Below are positions 57,301 through 64,000 of a DNA stretch of 64,000 bases, piece after piece. The position numbers were made by a program, and so were the translations under genes. The stretch's first letter is position 1; each line of letters opens with the position of its first letter. The stretch lies in assembly GCF_905475395.1 (NCBI RefSeq), contig NC_058340.1, positions 53,608,181 to 53,672,180 of the forward strand, read 5' to 3'. The notes beneath the pieces are model-generated. The model did not search any database. It worked only from the letters and a program-made list of their open reading frames with translations, and was not told the origin of the DNA. The DNA comes from Chrysoperla carnea. Its lineage: Eukaryota > Arthropoda > Insecta > Neuroptera > Chrysopidae.

Positions 57301-60026
57301 AACCATGATTTTGAGATTAAAATTGATGAATGTTTAACTTTCAACATATTAAGATTTTTCCGAGTCTAATGACAGACCTTCAGAGTCTAATTTTAGAGGT
57401 TTAGAAAATATTTATCATTTTCCTTGATCAAGACTAAAATTCTAAAAATAATTTCTGATTTTTCGATAATCCCAAAAATTCCGTGGTAAGTTATCAAGGT
57501 TTTCTACAATCACTCGCCACCCCTGGGTTATAACAATAAATGCAGTTTTTTAAATTATTCTATAAAACATATTAGACATGGAGACAGTTATACAAAATTT
57601 CAAGTCATTCCGAATAGTCGCCAAACCGGTTCCAAAGCCATACCTTTCCGGCGATATGGCTTAACAGTAAATTTCGTGAATGACCGTTCGAAAGTGAAGA
57701 GTCAAAGAGTTCTTTTAATTATTCTATGATTACGCTCAAGTTACCAGCGCTGTGGTCATTATTTTCCTTTCAACAATTACGTAGTTTCACCCATGAAGGG
57801 GCGCCATGCCTGTAACAAATTACTTGAAATTTTGTATTAGTGTCTCACACTCTAAACTGTGAGACACAAGTAGATTTATAATCTCTGATCTTAATTCTCA
57901 AACAAATTTAAAGAAGAATTCTGATGAAGAATCGCGAAAAAGTTAAGATACAAAAAAATAAACCATTCCAAAAACGTAATGTGAAAATTCTTTCAAAAAC
58001 ATACTGGCGTGATTCTATACCAAATTTACACACTTAAATTCATTATCAGCTTCAAGAAACATTATCAATGCCAACGAATAATCTTCTTTTTTTAATGCAG
58101 CACGTCCTTTTTCATGCAATGTCATTGCAGTAACTAATGCTTTTTTTTCGGCGAGTGGTAAATTTAAGGTGTTTCCAGATTGATCTTCTACCTTTTAATA
58201 AAAATTTCGTTTTACTTTAACATAAAGAAATTATATTTTAGCTGACTTGTACACAAACCTGAAGATATTGATTATGATCTTGATTAGTTTGAAGTAAAAC
58301 ACTTAAATCTTTACGAGTTGTTTCCAAAGTTTTTTGATCCTTTTCTTCATTTTGAAAATTTTGTATATTTTCATATAATACTACAGCCATTAATTGCGTA
58401 CCATTTTTAACACTTTGGCTTTCTAGGGAAGTCTCATCTTTCAATACTCTTCCGTTGCAGATTAATTTTAATCTAATAAAACGTAAACAGTTACGAATGT
58501 ACGAGCATCAAAGCAATTTTAAATAAAAAATTTGAATTTTTTTATATGAAATTGGACTAAATATAAATCAATTCTGAAAATGTTTCGATATCTGGAGTAA
58601 TTTTCATAATATCGAAAATTGAAAATTTTGTTTAATTATTTAGCTTTCGATATTTCAAAAACCAAGGCAGATATCAAAAAATTGTATTCTTATTTTTCGT
58701 CTACATTCATGAAGTTATAACAAAATTAATCATTAAAGTTGAAAATAAGGTATAAATAATTTCAAACCTAAATCTAAAATTTCCTCAGTGCTTATACTAC
58801 CTTAAAAGATAATAATCCTAAAATTCACAAAAATTATGGATTCTTCATCAAGACAACGAATCTTAAAAGAGACGTTCAAGTCTCTTTCAAATCGTTTCAT
58901 CGGCTTCTTAATCCAATACCTAATAGGGAATATTCATGAAATTTAAATTTAATTCAAATATTTTTCTTCCGTAACTTTAATGACTGGACATTTCAACTAA
59001 ACCATTATTTTAGTAATTAATGTGTTGTAAATTCATTTTTTTAAAGTGTAATTTACATTGAACTGTCAAAAATTGACAGATCATGTACTTATACGCCATC
59101 AACAGAGAGCGCCAAAAAACTGCGTTTAAATATCTCAAAATTATAATGTATTTTATATTTTTTTTACACTTAATTAAAGCATTTTTAAACAGTATTTATA
59201 TTTTTACTATGTTATAACGGTGTAAACAATGAATTAAAAATATTTAAAAAAATACATGAATATTCCCTATTTAAAAAAATCTAAATAACCTCTTATGGGG
59301 CAATCCTAAAAACGGAACCTCAATATATTCTAAAATTAATTTGTTTCTTATTGGCATCTTTGTAGCTATCTTTGTTAGTTGTTTTACTACAGTGTCACGA
59401 AGTGACTTTGCGCAATATTACTAATAAATTGCGCAATATTATTCATAGATTATGTGGGATTTCCAGATAGTACAATATGGAACTCTTTATAAATTGAGAC
59501 GTCATTTATTGTGCAATAAATTGGCGATTGTGGCGATATAACGTAAAAATAATCATATTTTCTTGGCTACTATGTTACCTGGATGGGACGCTCGAAATTT
59601 GTTGAGCAACAGCTTCTTTTAAATCACTACCCAACGCATTTAATGAAATTTTAATCGTTGATAAAATAGTACCACCAGCTTGACCGGGTACTCTTACTTT
59701 TAAAGTTGCAACTCCGGTCGCTTTAAAGCTATCTCGTTCTTTCATTTTCTCCAAGGCATGATTTTGTAATTCTTTTATGGCAACCAAACAATGTTCCATA
59801 TCAATATTTAATAATTTTGCATAATTCTGAGCTAAAATCTTTAATTGAAAATTACGTTGTGAAAATCATAATTATTCGAAAATTAAATTTTAGAATTACT
59901 TGTATTTCAGCTTCGGAAGAACTCGAATTATTTGTACCATAATAAGGTGGAAGCCACAATTTAACTTGATCTTCATTTAATTGTGCACGAACACGAATTA
60001 AAATATTTTCAATTTTTAGATCCATT
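54364..60026 (-). CDS. NUB1: NEDD8 ultimate buster 1 (NUB1)
   Basis: Eight exons on the minus strand join in phase: 60026-59900, 59838-59579, 58472-58259, 58191-58034, 56857-56661, 56602-56441, 55977-55471 and 54524-54364, about 594 residues against about 601-615 in vertebrates. A ubiquitin-like domain spans roughly residues 78-165 (GVATLKVRVPG, LKLICNGRVLKD). A helical region follows (EKKALVTAMTLHEKGRAALK, SVDNYALLNLDIAWCY). Three UBA domains lie near 360-405, 435-475 (LLNMLLEMGFPKEAARQALA) and 495-535 (IDQIVAVGFDPRMAKIALKK), with an acidic tail ending FLNQYKTLLEQ. NUB1 binds NEDD8 and its conjugates through the UBA domains and delivers them to the proteasome. Oddity: exon 1 from the ATG at 60026 has one extra base in an A5 run (59999-60003) that shifts the frame; with four A the frame matches NUB1 (LNEDQVKLWLPPYY). 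Convergent with the TRAF-like gene, divergent from HEMK1. Confidence 0.93.
56160..56216. other. perfect 19-bp hairpin in NUB1 intron 6
   Basis: gctttgtacttagaatggc (56160-56178) and its exact reverse complement (56198-56216) are separated by 19 nt. The pairing does not extend outward. It could be a miRNA-like precursor, a relic of a short inverted-repeat element, or neutral. Confidence 0.5.
58491..58805 (-). mobile_element. family B MITE in NUB1 intron 2
   Basis: The left end is ttacgaatgtacgagcatca, the core is aaaccaaggcagatatcaaa, and the right end is agtgcttatactaccttaa. The ends correspond to the 51165-51454 copy, with the left TTAA mutated to TTAC. It lies 19 bp from the acceptor side of exon 3. 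Confidence 0.75.
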
Positions 60027-61154
60027 TTTAATTATAATTCACAGTAAAATTACTTCAATATCTGTTTTTGCATTTTTTCAACATTAAATCAATATTTAAT
60101 CTTCAATTCCGTGAATTATGATAAACTTGGTAAAAATTTCTTAGCAATTTTGCATTCTTTATTTGAAAATCATAACAAAAACAAAGAAATGACATGACTA
60201 TCAAGATTTCTTATTTTTTATGTTGGCTGTACTTGACACATACGGAAGCCTGAATGTCTCAATAGCTTTTTTTATAAGTGTCTACCCACAAATATAAAAT
60301 CAACTAGTTCACTTCAACAAGTGCACTTGTGACTTGTGGAACATTATGGAAACAAACCTGTTTGAAAATGTCAGCCGGTAATGACTATTCTTTAATTAGC
60401 CACTACCGAAACTGTCTGGAATTATTAATAATTGTACGTCCGGATTTAATGATAATAATTAAATTTAATGATAATATTTATAATTTGTCTTACGTAGTTA
60501 GTTAAAAATTTTTATTAATATTATTTAAAAAGATATAATGCTTTAATTAGCCTTTTTCCTCAGAAGATTAATTCAAGACAGTTTCGGTAGTGGCTAATTA
60601 AAGAATAGCCATTACCGAATTACCGACTGACATTTTCAAAAAGATTTGTTTCCATAATGTCCCACAAGTTACAAGTGCACTTGTTGAAAGTGAACTAGTT
60701 GGTTTTATATTTGTGGGTAGACACTTTTAAAAAAAGCTATTGAGACATTCAGGCTTCCGTAGACACATCATCTGTGTAGTGTAAATTTTAAACTGTTGGT
60801 ATTACATTTAAAATTCAGCTGTCAAAATACATTGACATTCTTATTTTCCTTAAATTTTTTAACAAAAATTTGTTAAAAATAGCATTAAAATTGTTTAAAA
60901 TGCTTGTATAAATAAATAATTATATAAAATATTAAACTAGAAAGTGATAAATTAGTAAACATTATAAATTAAATTAATCGGCCATTTTAATTACATCATT
61001 AATGACGAATATAATAGCGGTTGTTTAAAAATCTACTCCGAATCTTTAGATAATAAATTTTTTCTGATATTTTTTTAATTATTATTTAGAAAAATGCAAT
61101 AAAATTTTTTGTGATATAATTCTCATAAAATTTCTTTAAAATAATTAATTAAAA
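60027..61154. promoter_or_regulatory. divergent intergenic region between NUB1 and HEMK1
   Basis: 1,128 bp separate the two start codons, which face away from each other, so both promoters must lie here. About half the region is occupied by the foldback element at 60234-60766. No core promoter motif could be assigned with confidence. Confidence 0.5.
60234..60766. repeat. foldback element between NUB1 and HEMK1
   Basis: The left arm 60234-60418 and right arm 60575-60766 are reverse complements over about 185 bp (ggaagcctgaatgtctcaat against attgagacattcaggcttcc; tctttaattagccactacc against gtggctaattaaagaatag). The loop is about 155 bp. Some indels are present, but identity by eye is high. 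Confidence 0.85.
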
Positions 61155-61817
61155 ATGTTTAAATTAAGATATACTCTAAGAAATTTACAATTAATATCGT
61201 GTTCTTCCATAAAATTTATAAACTACTCGCGCAATTTTTCTAATACAATTCAAATTAATATTGAAAATAAAGAAAAAACCGTTAAATCCGTGTATAATAA
61301 ATGGTTGAAAAAATTTAATTTAATTAAATTAGACGAAGCTAAAGAGTCAATCGAAAATATAATTGCACATTGTTTAAAATCGAATATGGTAAAATTTTTT
61401 TTTATAAAACATAAAATTAATGTTTGATTATTAAAATTAAATTATTTTTAGCCTTATTTAACTTACAATCAGCTTGAAATTGTTTTGAATAATGATACCA
61501 TTACGGAAATAGATAAACTTTGTGAGTTACGCTTAAAAAGGTAACACTTCTTTATTTTTTCAAAATTCATTTTCTTTAAACAAAATTGCGCTTACTTTTA
61601 TAGAATGCCAATTCAGTATATAATTGGTGAATGGCCATTTAGAGATTTAAACTTGAAAATTAAACCACCAGTTTTTATACCACGACCAGAAACTGAGGAA
61701 TTAGTTGAATTAGTACTTAAATCCATTGAACCAATGTCTAAAACAGATTTAAAAATTGCAGATATTTGTTGTGGATCTGGAGCTATTAGTTTAGCATTAT
61801 TAAAAGCAAATAATAAG
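61155..61817 (+). CDS. HEMK1: HemK-family release-factor glutamine methyltransferase, 5' half
   Basis: Three exons in phase: 61155-61388, 61452-61540 and 61604-61817, 179 codons, ending in phase 0 at AATAAG|GTAACT. Residues 1-30 (MFKLRYTLRNLQLISCSSIK...) are basic and hydroxylated without acids, like a mitochondrial presequence. Exons 2-3 give ELRLKRMPIQYIIGEWPF and PPVFIPRPETEELVELVL, the HemK N-terminal signature. Motif I of the SAM-binding fold follows (IADICCGSGAISLALL). HEMK1 methylates the glutamine of the GGQ motif in mitochondrial release factors. The catalytic NPPY motif and the rest of the methyltransferase fold are not found in the remaining 2.2 kb, so the last exon(s) lie beyond the window or the gene is truncated. 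Exon 3 readthrough stops at 61923. Confidence 0.88.
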
Positions 61818-62347
61818 GTAACTTACTTTGGAAGTTTTTTATTCGATCCTTTGAATTTTTTTGTTAAGATGCAAACACCTGTTTGGTACCTGGCGTTACC
61901 TAGTAACAAGATTCAATCAATATGAGTGTTTGGGGAGAAGGGTACAAAGAGGAATGGGTGCGGTGTTTAGAGCAAAGGGAGAAGGAGGGTGTTATAATAC
62001 ATAAGAAATCTATCTCAATATGTAAATTTCTTTTTATTAAGATAAATGACATTATTTGTTTTATGTTATGTGTTTCATTATAGCATTTTATTAAATAAAT
62101 ATAAAATGTTACATTATTTTTTGCAGTATAGGCAACTGTATGTACATTTATGTAGTGCGTAGTGGGTATAATTTACTACACTCTACTGAAACGTGTTGAA
62201 ACTCCAACAGGTGAATGGCATAATAAATGGGATGGTTACGATCAAAACCAAATTTATTTATCTAGATAAAGTATTAAGGGTTATATATATAAAAAAATTT
62301 TTAGAAAAATAATACAGAAAGATTATCTCGCGTTAAAAAATATTTTT
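61818..62347. other. HEMK1 intron 3 or 3' flank; one exon-like spot
   Basis: At 62211-62269, after ccaacag, the DNA has little A+T bias in one frame (GEWHNKWDGYDQNQIYLSR, then stop), but this is not HemK-like and is out of phase with exon 3. In phase with exon 3 the reading differs and is also not HemK-like. Left unassigned. Confidence 0.3.
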
Positions 62348-63034
62348 TTAAGGTAGTTTGTTACCCAAATTACTTAAACTTGACTCCAAATTTTTTTTAT
62401 ATTTATTCGAAAGATTATATGTAAATGCATCCATAGAAAAAATTTGATTTTTAACGCATGGTTCACCAGATATAATTAGTTAAAATTATGTAAAAATTTA
62501 TGGGATCTTATGAGTGTCCTTATTCAATAACTCCGAAAATCGAGAGTTCATAAAAAATCGTTAAACTTGAGCTTCCAAAAAAACAATTTATATATATACA
62601 ACCAAGCCTCGAACGTTCATTAGACAAAATTTAAAACAATTTACTGTAAACTTTCTGTTTAATTAATTTTTTAATATTATCAGCTGGCATCTATTTCCGT
62701 TGTTTATCGGAAACATTTAAATGCATTATGCGCGCAAATTTGAATCGTAAAAATGCCTTAGATTGTATACAACGCGTTTATAAATGGGATCATAATTAAA
62801 TGTCAACAAATATTAAAAAATATATATAAATAAATAGGAAAGTTTTAGGTTTGACAGTTTATTTTTAGTCAACTCAGTTTTAAAAAATGTTTTTACGATT
62901 TTTAATTATTGTTAATGCGTATGAAATTAGATCAATTAATTTATTATAAATTTTTTTGTATCATTTAGTTATAAAAAACAATTCAAAAATAATTGCGGAA
63001 TTAACTAAGTGATTTGGGTAACAAACTTCCTTAA
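62348..63034. mobile_element. TTAA-flanked element with AAGGTAGT-type ends, 687 bp
   Basis: The left end is TTAAGGTAGTTTGTTACCCA and the right end, reverse-complemented, is TTAAGGAAGTTTGTTACCCA, about 28 bp of inverted repeat with TTAA on both sides. The terminus matches the MITEs at 11184 and 21685 in its first ten bases. It contains an exon-like segment at 62684-62799 (after attatcag) reading GIYFRCLSETFKCIMRANLN then RKNALDCIQRVYKWDHN and stop. That is either captured host sequence or a relic of the element's own gene. Confidence 0.7.
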
Positions 63035-64000
63035 ATGCTAACTTCCTTAATGCTTGAGTTTATATAGAATTGATCATTATGTTTTTTAATAATTGGTAGC
63101 TAGTAAATTTGCTATTTCTGGCGCAAGCTCTGTTTTGCATAAACGAATACCAGGAATTATGGTTAACATTATTAAAAAGAATCATTGTACATATTAAAAG
63201 TTTTTCTGAGTTGGAGTTTCAGTTAATAAAAATATTTATTTTGTCCCTTTTTCCTTCAATATGGGCAGCTATATAAATTATTTAAAATATTATTTGGATG
63301 CGATTTTAAAAAAACCGATTTTCCCCCTTGGCCTAAAACCTTAAAGACTATTATACTGTATACATAAACAAAAACAACAAAATTATAAAAATGAGACATA
63401 CTTTAGCAGCTAATAAAAAAATATCAAATAATACAAATAATGTCAAAAAAATCTTTCCTAATTCAGTAACGAAATGTCATACTTTTGATACTGATTTTAG
63501 TCACAAAATATTGTTAATTTTGTCACTATTGATAACTGGGAGTTGCAACCCGGCAACTGCTCGAGTTGGCTCGATTTCAGTAGTTCCAATTTAAACTACC
63601 AAATGACCATATTTGTACTTAACATTTTTAAAGGCCAATTAAAATATTCAAATCAGATAAGTCCCACCAAATAGCGATAAAATTAGTGCTAATTAAAACC
63701 GGAAGTGGTCCTCTTTTTCAGTAGTTCCAAATTAGACCACCAGATTACTTACCATTTATCAATAGAATGAGATATATTTAAAAATGAAATTTTTACACAC
63801 GATGTGTTGGATCAAGCTTTACATTTAACGCAAAAAACACTTTCATTTTGCAACTAGTTATATAAATAGTTATTTTCTCAATATATTTCTACTAAATATG
63901 CACTTATTTCCTCCATTTTGAATCGTATAGGAGTTTATTTTTAAAAGCCATCAAAGGCTTGTATGCTTTTTTGAATAAATTCTCTTATCTTAATAAATAA
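63035..64000. other. no recognised gene
   Basis: An ATG frame at 63391-63594 (67 codons, with ILLILSLLITGS hydrophobic core) has no recognised motif. No HemK-like exon was found here. A paired motif around 63575-63610 and 63718-63745 (cagtagttccaa, then ccac/accaccaaatga-type sequence) is a short local duplication. Confidence 0.35.

Noticed and set aside
1..64000. CRISPR array, bacterial operon, phage or viral genes
   Set aside because: No regularly spaced identical repeats, no Shine-Dalgarno-led gene clusters and no viral hallmark motifs were seen; gene structure is eukaryotic throughout.

Overview
This is nuclear DNA from an arthropod, most likely an insect. It is very A+T-rich. Genes are split by GT-AG introns, mostly short to medium, and most of the window is introns and dispersed repeats. 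Three protein families can be identified (NUB1, HEMK1 and a TRAF/MATH protein), along with intron-containing tRNA-Leu(CAA) genes and insect-type Helitron ends. I see no operons, bacterial genes or CRISPR. The species cannot be named from sequence alone.

Positions 1-39 kb are mostly repeats. They include many long inverted-repeat (foldback) elements, TTAA-flanked MITEs whose ends read TTAAGGTAGT, two high-copy dispersed families (called A and B here), Helitron copies and a LINE reverse-transcriptase relic. Embedded in this are exon-like islands. On the plus strand six of them (1143-1262, 3622-3672, 33277-33334, 36066-36155, 38226-38306, 38480-38516) keep a consistent splice phase and may be one long unrecognised gene. 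On the minus strand there is a plausible first exon (28475-28302) and an isolated GC-rich exon (16173-16029).

Positions 39-46 kb hold a small orphan ORF, two Helitron copies with clean A|TC...CTAG|T boundaries, and a first tRNA-Leu(CAA) gene.

Positions 46-52 kb hold a complete seven-exon TRAF-like gene on the plus strand: zinc fingers, coiled coil and MATH domain, with no RING finger. Its first intron contains two more tRNA-Leu(CAA) genes, one with a partial internal duplication, and a possible degenerate tRNA copy.

Positions 54-60 kb hold an eight-exon NUB1 gene on the minus strand (ubiquitin-like domain plus three UBA domains). Its reading frame is intact except for one extra base in the first exon. 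NUB1 and the TRAF-like gene converge.

Divergent from NUB1, at 61155 on the plus strand, is the 5' half of HEMK1, a mitochondrial-type release-factor glutamine methyltransferase. The catalytic C-terminal half is not seen before the window ends. The shared NUB1/HEMK1 upstream region carries a foldback element of about 530 bp.

Functionally the recognised genes are unrelated housekeeping or signalling genes: NEDD8/ubiquitin turnover, translation termination, TRAF signalling and leucine decoding. No new multi-gene system was found. The most unusual features are the tRNA cluster inside the TRAF intron, the density of foldback elements, and MITE families sharing one terminal sequence.
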